A stretch of 64,000 nt of DNA from Clostridium porci (GCF_009696375.1 NZ_VUMD01000017.1:28426-92425), one strand, 5' to 3'. Shown: positions 35,943 through 45,082, counted from the stretch's first letter. Translations and numbers: made by a program. The notes: generated from the letters alone by a model not told the origin.

Positions 35943-35971
35943 TTGCATCCAGAGAGTCTAACTAATACAAT
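35943..35971 (+). promoter_or_regulatory. core promoter of the ATP-grasp gene, severed from its box
   Basis: TTGCAT 35943-35948, 17 bp, TACAAT 35966-35971. With the insertion removed, the box at 34315 would lie 10 bp upstream of TTGCAT. Confidence 0.7.
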
Positions 35972-35999
35972 AGAGGAAAATTCAAACGAGGAGGAAAAT

Positions 36000-36740
36000 A
36001 TGAGAAAGAGAAATTGGCTGTTGCAGAAAACCACCCCGCCAGAGCCTGACAACACTTTGCTTGAAAAAATCTTAAAAAGAGATGCTCTGTTAAGCGTTTC
36101 ACAATACAAAATCGATACCAATCCCTTGGCATATGGATCCGAATTTCTTCCGGTCGGAGACATTCCCTTTGTAGAAGCATGGCTTCAGGCCTATTACGGG
36201 AAATCCATGACACCAATCGAAGTGCCGGAAGTCTTAAGGACCAAGGAATATTTGGGCCGCAGCTATCTTTTTACAGACTGCGACCGGCTGTCGAGCTATG
36301 AACATACATCCATGAAATATTTTGTAAAAAACGTCAGCAAACTTAAAACGTTCAATTCAGCCTTATATGATGGGCGTATCCCGTATCCGTCTACATTACC
36401 GGCTGGCCAGTATCTGATTAGTGAATGGGTAAATATTCGGTCAGAATTTCGTGTGTTCGTATATCATGACGAGATTTTAGGAGTTCAGCCATATCTTGGA
36501 TCGCCTTTGGCGTTTCCAAACCCGCAAAAGATTCTACGGATGGTAGAAGACTACAAAAAAGATGCAAAAAGACCGGGAGCATACACCATGGATGTGGCTG
36601 TCATTTGCCAAAAAGACCATACAGTAGATACAGTCATTTTGGAGGTTCATCCGTTTGTCAGCTGCGGACTCTATGGATTTTGTGATCAGGATATTCCCAA
36701 TATGCTGGAAGAAGGGCTGCGTTACAACATTGAACAATAA
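36000..36740 (+). CDS. ATP-grasp domain protein (DUF4343-like)
   Basis: 246 aa from ATG 36000 with CGAGGAGGAAAAT upstream. The C-terminal two thirds have the ATP-grasp pattern: SEWVNIRSEFRVFVYHDEILG (about 142-162), DVAVI (near 199) and ILEVHPFVSCGLYGF (near 213-227) with the metal-binding Glu. ATP-grasp enzymes ligate a carboxylate to an amine or thiol; the substrate here is unknown. It probably now has altered expression because the insertion separated its class B box from the -35. Confidence 0.75.
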   Translation: MRKRNWLLQKTTPPEPDNTLLEKILKRDALLSVSQYKIDTNPLAYGSEFLPVGDIPFVEAWLQAYYGKSMTPIEVPEVLRTKEYLGRSYLFTDCDRLSSYEHTSMKYFVKNVSKLKTFNSALYDGRIPYPSTLPAGQYLISEWVNIRSEFRVFVYHDEILGVQPYLGSPLAFPNPQKILRMVEDYKKDAKRPGAYTMDVAVICQKDHTVDTVILEVHPFVSCGLYGFCDQDIPNMLEEGLRYNIEQ

Positions 36741-36812
36741 TGAGGACAAACGATCATAAGCACACATTCATTCTCCCTGAAACGATCACGTAAGTATCCG
36801 TTATGAAACACC

Positions 36813-36852
36813 AACGAGCTTCATCTATGATGAGGCTCGTTTGTTTTTTTTC
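36813..36852 (+). terminator. rho-independent terminator
   Basis: AACGAGCTTCATC TAT GATGAGGCTCGTT (13-bp stem, one T.G) then TGTTTTTTTT. Confidence 0.9.
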
Positions 36853-36879
36853 TAAAACCAATTCTTCCGCATCCAAGGC

Positions 36880-36886
36880 CATAATT
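36880..36886 (+). promoter_or_regulatory. class A CATAATT element
   Basis: GGCCATAATT 39 nt before ATG 36926. Confidence 0.6.
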
Positions 36887-36925
36887 AGACCAAAGCATAG
36901 AAACGTGAGTAAGGGAGGTAGTGTC

Positions 36926-37297
36926 ATGACACAAAACACAGTAGTACAGGTAGGACCGGAAATTTTTAAGCAGTTGATTCTCGATGCCGTTATGAAATCG
37001 CAGAAGATGATGATGCCGGAGGTAAGAGAGGAACTGACGGCGATTATCTCCAATTACGCCATCGGCCCAATGTGGAAGAATATGACGGACGGAAAGCCAA
37101 CAGAAAAGACCGGATGGTACTGGATCAAAATTAAGAAAGAGCGACAGTTCGAAAATATCATGCCGGCTAAACGTGTAAACGGCGGGTTCCTTTGCGGACT
37201 GTTGCCAAATCATTCAGAAAACTCTAGCAGAAACAGAGTTTACATGATTCCGGATCTGTCTGTGGAGCAGTATGCACCCATTTCCATGCCGGGCTAA
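36926..37297 (+). CDS. hypothetical protein, 123 aa
   Basis: ATG 36926 follows AAGGGAGG by 8 nt. The small soluble protein contains WYWIKIKK and a GGFLCGLLP segment suggestive of a beta-rich fold; no family recognised. The second insertion lies directly after its stop and separates it from its likely terminator at 39106. Confidence 0.65.
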   Translation: MTQNTVVQVGPEIFKQLILDAVMKSQKMMMPEVREELTAIISNYAIGPMWKNMTDGKPTEKTGWYWIKIKKERQFENIMPAKRVNGGFLCGLLPNHSENSSRNRVYMIPDLSVEQYAPISMPG

Positions 37298-37455
37298 ACT
37301 TCATAATGTTGACACTCCCATAGCTAAAGCAATGGGATTCTTGCTTCCACCACTACTGCATTGACGCATGCTAATGGCATGACAATGGCTTACACAGTGT
37401 CCACAAGCGTTGATTATACTGTTTCCGTATGTCCTACGGTACAGTTTCATTGTGT

Positions 37456-38553
37456 TTATGCTGAAAGCATCTCAAGTCCCTTGTTTAGGATATTGATGCT
37501 CGCATTGGTATCCCTGTCATGCACGGTATGGCAATCCGGGCACTCCCATACCCGAACCTTCAGGTCTTTTACCAGTGGATTCCTGTATCCGCAGCAGGAA
37601 CAAGTCTGACTGCTCGGATACATGGCCGGTACCTTTATAACCGTATTCCCGTACCATAAAGCCTTATAGGAAAGCATATCAAAAAAGCGGCTCCATGATG
37701 CAGAAGCGATGTGCTGTGCCAGCTTATGATTACGAATCATATTTCTTACCTTCAGGTCTTCGATGCAGATCGTTTGGTTTTCACGGATCAGCATGGTAGA
37801 CTGCTGCTGCAAGAAATCATTTCTCTGATTTGTAACCTTTTCATGAACCCGGGCAAGCCTGATACGCTGCTTATTACGGTTATTGGATCCTTTCTGCTTC
37901 CTTGACAGTTTGAGCTGCTCACGAATGAGTTTTCTCATTGACTTTTCAAAATACTTCGGATTTGGTACGGTATCCCCGTTGCTGTCTGAGTAGAACGCTT
38001 TGATGCCGACATCAATACCGATGCTTTTGCCGCTGTTTTCGATTACTTTCGGCTCAAAGTCCACGTTAAGAACCACGAAATATTTCCCGGTAGGTGTTCT
38101 TGTAACAGTCGCATTGTTGATGTGTCCCGTCTCCATAGACTTCCTGACCTTTACATATCCGAGTTTCGGGAGTTTGATATACTTTCCTTCAATCCGGATG
38201 CTGTTCCCCTGATTGACAGTCCTGTATGACTGATGAGGGGTGTGCTTAGTTTTAAATGCAGGATGGGAAGCACGTTTCTGAAAGAAGTTTACAAACCCTC
38301 TGTCAAGGTCACGCAGGGATTGCTGTAATGCAATAGAATCCACCTCTTTCAGAAAAGCATAGTCCTCACACCGTTTCAGTTCAGTCAGCATGGCAGAGGT
38401 CTTGGAGTATCCGATGGGATTGCCGTTTTTATAGGCTTCATCACGCATCGCCAGTCCTTTGTTGTAGATAAGTCTGCAGCAGCCGAGTGTCCGGTCGATC
38501 AGGTCCTTTTGTGTTCTGTTTGGGTAGATTCTGAATTTAATACCTTTCTGCAT
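37456..38553 (-). CDS. tnpB: TnpB RNA-guided nuclease, second copy
   Basis: 365 aa from ATG 38553 (AGGAGC 6 nt upstream); the open frame extends further left only as an overlap with tnpA. RuvC Asp in IGIDVGIKAF (about 182), Glu in CIEDLKV (about 266), Asp in RDTNASINIL (near 350), and a full zinc finger CSCCG...CPDC are visible. Intact catalytic set. Only 8 nt after the tnpA stop, hence co-transcribed. Confidence 0.93.
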   Translation of the reverse strand: MQKGIKFRIYPNRTQKDLIDRTLGCCRLIYNKGLAMRDEAYKNGNPIGYSKTSAMLTELKRCEDYAFLKEVDSIALQQSLRDLDRGFVNFFQKRASHPAFKTKHTPHQSYRTVNQGNSIRIEGKYIKLPKLGYVKVRKSMETGHINNATVTRTPTGKYFVVLNVDFEPKVIENSGKSIGIDVGIKAFYSDSNGDTVPNPKYFEKSMRKLIREQLKLSRKQKGSNNRNKQRIRLARVHEKVTNQRNDFLQQQSTMLIRENQTICIEDLKVRNMIRNHKLAQHIASASWSRFFDMLSYKALWYGNTVIKVPAMYPSSQTCSCCGYRNPLVKDLKVRVWECPDCHTVHDRDTNASINILNKGLEMLSA

Positions 38554-38561
38554 AGATGCTC

Positions 38562-38963
38562 CTACGGTCTTGTTTTCTGTGTCTCTACATACCATTTGAT
38601 AGTTTCGGAACTTACATTGCCGGCGGTGCTGACGAAATAGCTGCGTGTCCAAAGACTCGGCATTGCCTTCAACTGTGGGAACTCCTTTCTTAGTTCCACG
38701 GAAGTCGCACCCTTGATCTGCTGCATGATGGTCGGAATGCTCATGGCAGGAAGTGCGCTGACAAACATGTGTACATGGTCGATATGACATTCCTGAGACA
38801 AAACTTCGATACCGCATTCTTCGCATTTGGCAAGGGTAAGTTCTTTGAATCTGTCCTCAACCTTTGGGATGTTGAATATCTTCCTTCGGTATCTTGGACA
38901 AAACACAAAGTGGTAGTTGAGCAGTGATACGGTTGTTTTTGTATGTTTATACTCGTTCTTCAT
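38562..38963 (-). CDS. tnpA: Y1 tyrosine HUH transposase
   Basis: 133 aa. HUH motif in HIDHVHMFV (about 64-72) and the nucleophile Tyr in IKWYVETQ near the C-terminus. This is the normal IS200/IS605 TnpA length. ATG 38963 was chosen; a TATAAT sequence lies within 20 nt upstream on the minus strand. Catalyses single-strand peel-and-paste transposition of its element. Confidence 0.93.
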   Translation of the reverse strand: MKNEYKHTKTTVSLLNYHFVFCPRYRRKIFNIPKVEDRFKELTLAKCEECGIEVLSQECHIDHVHMFVSALPAMSIPTIMQQIKGATSVELRKEFPQLKAMPSLWTRSYFVSTAGNVSSETIKWYVETQKTRP

Positions 38964-39105
38964 GAGACTATTATACAACAGAGTGTAGATGAATGCAATA
39001 TATACATCTACGCATAATGAAAAGAAAAGCGGGTTGTCATCCCACGATTAAAATCATGGGTTTTCTCGCCCGGATGTATTATAAGAGCCAACGACCACAC
39101 TTTCT

Positions 39106-39133
39106 AAGAGCTGCAGATGCGGCTCTTTTTTTC
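39106..39133 (+). terminator. rho-independent terminator
   Basis: AAGAGC-GC AGAT GC-GCTCTT stem then TTTTTTC; likely the original terminator of the 123-aa gene, displaced by the insertion. Confidence 0.75.
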
Positions 39134-39208
39134 GTGTTGTGAGAATGGCAGCATGTCGAATGAAGCTGATACCACCTGCCTTCATCCTAGCGAGACGCAA
39201 TCCAGACC

Positions 39209-39215
39209 CATAATT
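39209..39215 (+). promoter_or_regulatory. class A CATAATT element
   Basis: CCCATAATT then TTCTCGAAAAA; 34 nt before ATG 39250. Confidence 0.7.
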
Positions 39216-39249
39216 TTCTCGAAAAATATAAGACATATAGGAGGTAACA

Positions 39250-42087
39250 ATGGAAAACAACAATGCAACTGAAAAAACACAGCGTACTTTGACTTCGAGA
39301 GAGTTACAGGGCTACAACCGATGCAATATGCGTCGAGAAAGAAATCTGTCTCTGAAGGACGCCAAGGGCGTAGAAAATGTTTATGAAAAGTCGGTTCTGA
39401 TCAAAGAGATGATCCGCAAGCGTCTTTTCAAGGTGGCAACCGATGAGGAAATCGAGGCAACCCTGGAAATGAAGTTCATGGAGATGAATTATCCATCCGC
39501 AGAGACCGCAAAACTTCATGCGGCAGATGCATATCGCCAGATCATGCGCTATGTCCACTGTGAAGATCGTGTCCCTGAGGTGGCGCCGATTAAAACTGTG
39601 CGGCCATTTGACTTATTCAATGTCAAAGTGAAACCGGATTACATTTTTACCGGCGTAAAAGAATTTCCGTACACGAAAGTGGTTGGGAAAAAGAAAAGTA
39701 CCTACACAATCCCTAAGAAGTACATTGAGGTTGTAAAAATCAAATGCAGCAAACCGAATGTATCCCTGACTAGCAAGGCAAAAGATGCCGGCATGATGCA
39801 GTCTTTGGAGCTGTATGCGATGCTCCAGTATGCCCGTAGTCTGGTAGGCCCGGATGAGAAAGATATCAATATCTGTGCCTCCTACTATTACCTGCGTAAA
39901 AACAGCGACAATTCCGCCACCAAAACATTCGATACCGATTTCTTTGAGAATAAGGGGGCCGGCAATATTGTAACGCTGTGGGAGGAGTATAAGGCAAACG
40001 GAAAAACGGAACTGGACCTTTTGTTTCAGCCTCAGTTCGAGGAGTTTGTAAATGGAGAACAGGTGACTGGCGGCGGCTGCGTTGGCTGTGATTTCTATGA
40101 AATCTGCCATTACACCAAACCGCCGACAAAACTGGAAGCTGAAGAGCATGGCGCGACACGTTCTGTAAAAGACGTGAAGCTGACACCTACCCAGCAGGCG
40201 GTAGTTGATTTTCGCGATGGCATTGCCTGCGTGAATGCCGGCGCTGGTGCCGGAAAAACAACCAGTATTGCACTGCGTACCGCAAATATCATTGCTGAGA
40301 CAAAGCGCCCGGACAAAATCTGTATGCTGACCTTTACGAACACAGGAGCGGCAGAGATGAGCGAACGTATTCAGCAGTACGCCGATGACTTAGGCTGCGA
40401 CGCTGATATTTCCAAGCTGACCTCAACGACTTTTAATGCCTTTGGCTATCAGATCGTCAAGGAGAACTACGAAGAGCTTGGATTTTCAGAAGTGCCGAAG
40501 CTGATTGATGAAATCGAGCGGAGTGCTATTATCGCAGAGCTTTTGCGTGACACGATCATCCCTGGTCTTGATTACCGCAATTTCTATGTGAACATGAGAA
40601 CTTGTCGCGGCGCCTTATCCGTTACCAGAAAGGCGTTCGAAATCATTAAGAAGGAACAGCTTGTCGGTTGTGATCCATCCATTCTTTATAGACTGATGCC
40701 AACCGGCTTCTGCACCTATATGCATCGATTCAATACAGCACCAGAGCTTATGGATCTGTACGACAAATACGATGAGATTCTCAAAAAAGAGAATTTAATC
40801 GAATACGCCGACCAGGAGTTACTGGTATTTGAACTCCTGAAAAAACATCCAGACTACTTCGAAAAGTATGGTTATGAACACATCATCGTCGATGAGTTTC
40901 AGGACACAAACGAACTGCAGTTTGAGCTTTTGAAGAGACTCATTGATACTCCGTCTTTCAAATCCTTTATGGTCGTGGGAGACGATTCCCAGAGTATCTT
41001 TGCTTTCCGCGGTTCAAGTCCTGAGTACATTATCCACTTCTTCGAGAAGCTGGGAACACAAGGTCAAAAATTCGATATGATGGAGAACCACCGTTCCACA
41101 CCGCAGATCATTGAATTTGCAAATCAGATCAATGGCCTGAACAAAAACCGTGTGGAGAAAGATCTGGTCGCTGTCAAGGACGATGGCCCGGATGTCAGTG
41201 TCCGTGTGTTCTGGAAACGTGGTGAAGACGAAAAATTTGCCGTTGAAGCCATTCAGCAGAAACATGAAAATGGAACGGCATATGAGGATATTGCCTATAT
41301 CACCTATACACGCACGGAGCTGTTAAAAATCGGTACCATGCTGACTGAAGCGGGGATTCCATGGATCATGTTGAATCCGGAACCGATGCTTGAAAATTCC
41401 AGAGTGATTGCAGCGCTTTCCTTAGTAAAATTCATCTCCGATCCGGATGCAACCAGAAACGCTATGGTGTATCTCAATGCGAAACTGGATGGTGAATTGC
41501 TGCAGGAACGTACCGACGAGGAGATCCTTATCGGCATCACAGAGCTGGATGCTGACGTCAATGCTCTTTTAGAGGCAGCGGATGAAGCACAGATCCCGAT
41601 GTTTAAGGCTCTTTTGGACGCCATCGATAACGGAGATGAGGTATATCAGAAATTCGTTGAAATGGTGATGCAGAAAGAGAATCTGGAAAAAATGCTGGAG
41701 TTCTGCAGCCTCTTTGAGGTGTACGGAACCGACCAGGTTTGCAAACGAGAGCAGTCTTATCCTGGCGTTGTTTTAACCACTGCTCATTCCTCAAAGGGTA
41801 AAGAATGGCCAGTTGTGATTAACAACCTTGCGAAATACCATATCCAGGAACTTGGCTGCCGCTTTAACTCGCCTGATTTTGAAGAGCGCAGACGCCTTCT
41901 GTTTGTTTCTGCGACCAGAGCAGAACAGAAGCTGTACATCATTGGACAGGCAGTCGCTTATGGTTCGAAGGCGAACGATACTCGGGCACTCAATCAGTTT
42001 CTCATCGAGAGCTGTAATGTTACCGATACCCCGTTCCCAACAGAACCAGTACCAGAGAAGAAAACGAAAGGAAAAACAGTAGCATGA
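39250..42087 (+). CDS. Cas4-like nuclease fused to a UvrD-type helicase
   Basis: 945 aa. The N-terminal about 290 residues look like a PD-(D/E)XK nuclease with an Fe-S cluster: Cys25, KPDYIF (Asp), IEVVKIK (E-x-K), then C277, C280 and C286 in CVGCDFYEIC. The rest is an SF1A helicase: Walker A GAGAGKTTS near 333, TFTNTGA, DEFQDTNE, GDDSQSIFAFRGS, HRSTPQI, and C-terminal TTAHSSKGKEWPVV and VSATRAEQKLY. Such fusions process DNA ends. It is translationally coupled (ATGA overlap) to a PARP gene, which suggests a joint role in DNA-end handling or signalling. Confidence 0.88.
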   Translation: MENNNATEKTQRTLTSRELQGYNRCNMRRERNLSLKDAKGVENVYEKSVLIKEMIRKRLFKVATDEEIEATLEMKFMEMNYPSAETAKLHAADAYRQIMRYVHCEDRVPEVAPIKTVRPFDLFNVKVKPDYIFTGVKEFPYTKVVGKKKSTYTIPKKYIEVVKIKCSKPNVSLTSKAKDAGMMQSLELYAMLQYARSLVGPDEKDINICASYYYLRKNSDNSATKTFDTDFFENKGAGNIVTLWEEYKANGKTELDLLFQPQFEEFVNGEQVTGGGCVGCDFYEICHYTKPPTKLEAEEHGATRSVKDVKLTPTQQAVVDFRDGIACVNAGAGAGKTTSIALRTANIIAETKRPDKICMLTFTNTGAAEMSERIQQYADDLGCDADISKLTSTTFNAFGYQIVKENYEELGFSEVPKLIDEIERSAIIAELLRDTIIPGLDYRNFYVNMRTCRGALSVTRKAFEIIKKEQLVGCDPSILYRLMPTGFCTYMHRFNTAPELMDLYDKYDEILKKENLIEYADQELLVFELLKKHPDYFEKYGYEHIIVDEFQDTNELQFELLKRLIDTPSFKSFMVVGDDSQSIFAFRGSSPEYIIHFFEKLGTQGQKFDMMENHRSTPQIIEFANQINGLNKNRVEKDLVAVKDDGPDVSVRVFWKRGEDEKFAVEAIQQKHENGTAYEDIAYITYTRTELLKIGTMLTEAGIPWIMLNPEPMLENSRVIAALSLVKFISDPDATRNAMVYLNAKLDGELLQERTDEEILIGITELDADVNALLEAADEAQIPMFKALLDAIDNGDEVYQKFVEMVMQKENLEKMLEFCSLFEVYGTDQVCKREQSYPGVVLTTAHSSKGKEWPVVINNLAKYHIQELGCRFNSPDFEERRRLLFVSATRAEQKLYIIGQAVAYGSKANDTRALNQFLIESCNVTDTPFPTEPVPEKKTKGKTVA

Positions 42088-43619
42088 TCGCGAAAATTTT
42101 TCAAAACGATACCATCACTGAAGTGACATTGCCGGACATTTCCGTGGAGCCAAACGGTTCCACGGAATGCACCGCTTATGAATACGGCACCATCCTTGCC
42201 AATGCAATCGCAACAGTGTATGAAAAAAATAAACCTGCAACCATTGAGGTATGGAATGATACTACGATTCTTCACACATTGGTAACAGCGCAGGGAGAGG
42301 AAGGTCTTTATTTAACAGACCGTGTCCCAGGAGGAATGCGGCCGGGCATTGCATTTACAAAAAGAACAGAACGCATTCCGGACCACTATCTGATTTTAGT
42401 GGATCCGGCCCGCAACATCAATAAAAGCTACAAGACCTCCGACCTTGGAGCCGGAGAGTGGGGAGCCACAACCGGTGACATTGGGGCTAAACAGGGCTTT
42501 GGCCGCCGTTCCAGAAACGTCGTAGTTCCAAAGACACATCCGGACTATATGTTTGGGATTCGTATCATGGAAAAACTGATGGAGGGCTACCAGGATAAAT
42601 CGGAATGCCATAGTGTGAAGATTATCCGTAAGAAAAATACAGAGTCTGATGTCAGTGGTATTCCGGATGAGGTCGTTGCTGAACTGATCGAACGCTTAAT
42701 GCGTTTTGCGGAAATGGCTATTCAGGAAAACTATACGGTGTCCTATACCGACGTTACCGAGGCCATGATTAAACAGGCCCATGATGCACTCAACGCCATG
42801 CGAAGCAGTCAGACGCTGGAGGAGTTCAATAAAAACCTCTTAAACCTGATGCATATCATTCCGCGAAACATTGACCGCAAAAAGGGAGTGCGCGGTATGT
42901 TAGCTGCAGTAACAAAAGACTATGCTTCCATTTTGATCCGCGAGGCAGAACTTTTGGATATTATGGAAGGTCAGATTCATATCGCAGGTGACGGAGAGAA
43001 GCCTGGTGAAAATCTGCTGGAACGCCTTGGTCTGGAAGTGGAAGTGGCTACCGACGAGCAGACATCAGCTGTGAAAGAGCGGTTGAATGATAGCTTAAAA
43101 ACAAAGTTGAAACGCGTGTACCGTGTGAAAAACTTACGCACACAGACACAGTTTGACAACTACATAAAAGACCATCAGACCGCCGACGGAAAGGATCCGG
43201 AAGTGAAGATGTTCTGGCATGGCAGTCGAAATGCCAACTGGTTTTCCATTATGCAGAAAGGATTGTTGTTAAATCCGGATGCGATGATTACCGGAAAGAT
43301 GTTTGGAAACGGTGTGTATTTTGCTCCGCAGTCCTTAAAATCCTGGGGTTACACCTCTGCTGGAAAATGGACAGGGGAATCCCAAAACACTGCCATTATG
43401 GCGCTTTACGCTACCGCTTATGGCACACCGCATGAGGTGTATTCTTTTAGTGGCAGCTGGAACGGCTTTAACTATCAACGTTTGCAAAAAGAGTATCCTG
43501 GCTGTGATTGCGTACATGCAAAAGCAGACAAGGGTATGCTGTTAAATGACGAAATCATCTTTTACCGGGAAGACCAGATGGCCATTCAGTATCTGTGTGA
43601 ATTCGATTTAACGAAATAA
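42084..43619 (+). CDS. PARP-like ADP-ribosyltransferase with degenerate WGR domain
   Basis: 511 aa, starting in the ATGA overlap with the nuclease-helicase. An N-terminal extension (1-100) is followed by a WGR-like region in which the signature is altered to EWGATTGDIG. Next comes the helical regulatory domain (about 195-330) and the catalytic domain with the full H-Y-E triad of poly-ADP-ribosylating PARPs: His379 (WHGSR), Tyr412 (GVYFAP) and Glu490 (NDEIIFY). It uses NAD+ to modify protein or nucleic acid. About 60 percent of the catalytic part looks identical by eye to the second PARP at 55.5 kb. Confidence 0.9.
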   Translation: MIAKIFQNDTITEVTLPDISVEPNGSTECTAYEYGTILANAIATVYEKNKPATIEVWNDTTILHTLVTAQGEEGLYLTDRVPGGMRPGIAFTKRTERIPDHYLILVDPARNINKSYKTSDLGAGEWGATTGDIGAKQGFGRRSRNVVVPKTHPDYMFGIRIMEKLMEGYQDKSECHSVKIIRKKNTESDVSGIPDEVVAELIERLMRFAEMAIQENYTVSYTDVTEAMIKQAHDALNAMRSSQTLEEFNKNLLNLMHIIPRNIDRKKGVRGMLAAVTKDYASILIREAELLDIMEGQIHIAGDGEKPGENLLERLGLEVEVATDEQTSAVKERLNDSLKTKLKRVYRVKNLRTQTQFDNYIKDHQTADGKDPEVKMFWHGSRNANWFSIMQKGLLLNPDAMITGKMFGNGVYFAPQSLKSWGYTSAGKWTGESQNTAIMALYATAYGTPHEVYSFSGSWNGFNYQRLQKEYPGCDCVHAKADKGMLLNDEIIFYREDQMAIQYLCEFDLTK

Positions 43620-43626
43620 TCCATTG

Positions 43627-43655
43627 AAAGCGTCCGAAATTCGGGCGCTTTTTTC
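43627..43655 (+). terminator. rho-independent terminator
   Basis: AAGCGTCCGAA/TTCGGGCGCTT stem then TTTTC. Confidence 0.85.
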
Positions 43656-43699
43656 ATGAAAAAACGTACATCACCTTTCTTTTCCATAAGATCACTTTG

Positions 43700-43706
43700 C
43701 ATAATT
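43700..43706 (+). promoter_or_regulatory. class A CATAATT element preceding a class B promoter
   Basis: TTGCATAATT then TACTTGACCG, 29 bp upstream of a class B box; the only place where both classes stand in tandem. Confidence 0.55.
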
Positions 43707-43734
43707 TACTTGACCGTTATAAAGTGTTTTTTCA

Positions 43735-43783
43735 TATCCGCAGACTTTGATTTTTTGCGATGGGAAAACGCACCCCGTACAAT
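43735..43783 (+). promoter_or_regulatory. class B promoter
   Basis: Box TATCCGCAGA 43735-43744, 10 bp, TTGCGA 43755-43760, 17 bp, TACAAT 43778-43783. Confidence 0.8.
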
Positions 43784-43829
43784 GGAATTATCAAATTGAG
43801 GAAACGAAAGGAGCTTTTAAGAAAAGAAT

Positions 43830-44465
43830 ATGAACAAAAACAACACCACTTTATCTGCGGAGAGAATGGAGGATCTGTTACGCAGCGTGATAGCAGCGAT
43901 TCAAACATCATCGGATAACCCTGCGGAGACACAAAAACAATTGGAGGCACTCGGTTTTACCAGAGAAGATTTGATGGTCCTGGGCGTTTCTCTTTCTAAC
44001 GAGGAACGTATCATTATGTTCCCGGATGAGAACACCTTAAAAGATCATGCCGTAGAATCCGAATCTTGGGAGACGGATGGAATTGCGTTCTTTGAGGAGC
44101 CGGATCAGGACTATACGATCTCAAAACTGGAATGCATCTCAGATCCTAGTAGCGTGATTTTAACAACGCATTCCAAACAACGAATGAAAGAGCGTTGCGG
44201 CTTTAAGAAGAAAAGCAAACAGCGAATGGCTGAAAGGGTATTTTTAGATGGCATTACGCCAGAAGAAACGAATGGCAATCTCAAAAAATGGTTAGAGGCA
44301 GTGACCAGAAAGAACACAGATATCAATAATCTGCGTCTTTACGGAGACAAAATATATCTCTTTGCAGACAGAACACTTGTGACGGTATTCTGGATCCCAA
44401 AACAGTTTATGTCCAGGGTTAATCAAATTGCTCAGAAAAAACGTATGTTGAGAAAAGAAGCATAA
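43830..44465 (+). CDS. hypothetical protein with DUF4258-like C-terminus
   Basis: 211 aa. Residues 1-100 are acidic and helical. The C-terminal part (ILTTHSKQRMKERCG near 113-127 and KIYLFADRTLVTVFWIP near 172-190) resembles the small His/Arg-Met-x-x-Arg fold of DUF4258/BrnT-like proteins, which can be RNase toxins, but the likeness is weak. The ribosome site is poor (GGAGC about 17 nt upstream). It has both class A and class B upstream signals. Confidence 0.6.
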   Translation: MNKNNTTLSAERMEDLLRSVIAAIQTSSDNPAETQKQLEALGFTREDLMVLGVSLSNEERIIMFPDENTLKDHAVESESWETDGIAFFEEPDQDYTISKLECISDPSSVILTTHSKQRMKERCGFKKKSKQRMAERVFLDGITPEETNGNLKKWLEAVTRKNTDINNLRLYGDKIYLFADRTLVTVFWIPKQFMSRVNQIAQKKRMLRKEA

Positions 44466-44494
44466 AAGATGAGGGAATCTTCTAAATGTGCCAT

Positions 44495-44501
44495 CATAAT
44501 T
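44495..44501 (+). promoter_or_regulatory. class A CATAATT element
   Basis: ATCATAATT then AAGCCGTAAG; 79 nt before ATG 44581. Confidence 0.55.
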
Positions 44502-44580
44502 AAGCCGTAAGCAATAGGCATCCAGAAGAGATGAATAAAATGCATTTATAAAAAACAAATGAAAGTATCAAGGAGAAAAA

Positions 44581-44943
44581 ATGGACATTCAAAAATTTAA
44601 GGTTGGAACATTGGCGTATGGATTTTCCAGATCCCGCAGTAACTATGGGTGCATTACACCCATTGAAATTGTAAAGGTTGGACGAAAATATGTGACGGTT
44701 GCCGGCGGCACGCAATACATGGAGGCACCGAATGGTCATTATTTGATGGACAAAGACAATCTCGATTTTCATCCACTTTTGTTTCTCACACGTCAGGAGG
44801 CAAATGAGTACAAGGAGTCGAAAGAGCTTTTGGAATATATTCGGGCACACCATTACGCCATTTCCGAATACAGCCTGCCGGTCCTGCGAGATATTGCAAC
44901 CGCAATGAAACGAGGCGATGAGGAAAGAAAGAACAGGACATAA
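44581..44943 (+). CDS. hypothetical protein, 120 aa
   Basis: CAAGGAG 6 nt before ATG. N-terminal half looks beta-rich (IEIVKVGRKYVTVAGG), C-terminal half helical; it may bind nucleic acid, as the first half recalls small SH3/KOW-like barrels, but this is not certain. Followed by a terminator. Confidence 0.65.
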   Translation: MDIQKFKVGTLAYGFSRSRSNYGCITPIEIVKVGRKYVTVAGGTQYMEAPNGHYLMDKDNLDFHPLLFLTRQEANEYKESKELLEYIRAHHYAISEYSLPVLRDIATAMKRGDEERKNRT

Positions 44944-44970
44944 GGAGAACAAAATTTGCAGTCATTCATC

Positions 44971-45002
44971 AAAAAGCATCAGTATAAACTGGTGCTTTTT
45001 TT
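44971..45002 (+). terminator. rho-independent terminator
   Basis: AAGCATCAGT ATAA ACTGGTGCTT then T-run. Confidence 0.88.
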
Positions 45003-45004
45003 CA

Positions 45005-45035
45005 TATCCGTAAACTTTCAGTAATTCTGCGGATA
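45005..45035 (+). promoter_or_regulatory. inverted pair of class B boxes at the origin edge
   Basis: TATCCGTAAA forward at 45005-45014 and TATCCGCAGA on the minus strand at 45035-45026, 11 bp apart. No good -35/-10 follows either box at the usual distance, so these may be protein-binding sites of the origin. Confidence 0.55.
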
Positions 45036-45064
45036 AGAGAATTGACCTTTTATTGCACTCGAAA

Positions 45065-45082
45065 AGTCCACAAAAATACGCC
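45065..45082 (-). repeat. inverted iteron copy
   Basis: Minus-strand GGCGTATTTTTGTGGAC matches the direct iterons at 45133 and 45154 with one difference. Confidence 0.75.

Larger units (their letters stand above)
37310..39065 (-). mobile_element. IS200/IS605-type element with tnpA and tnpB
   Basis: Contains a Y1 HUH transposase and TnpB, both on the minus strand, bounded by subterminal imperfect hairpins CCCATAGC TAAA GCAATGGG (37317-37336) and CCCACGAT TAAA ATCATGGG (39041-39060). Exact cleavage points are uncertain by a few bases. The hairpins differ from those of the element at 34.3-35.9 kb, so it is a different family member and probably cannot mobilise it efficiently. Confidence 0.8.
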
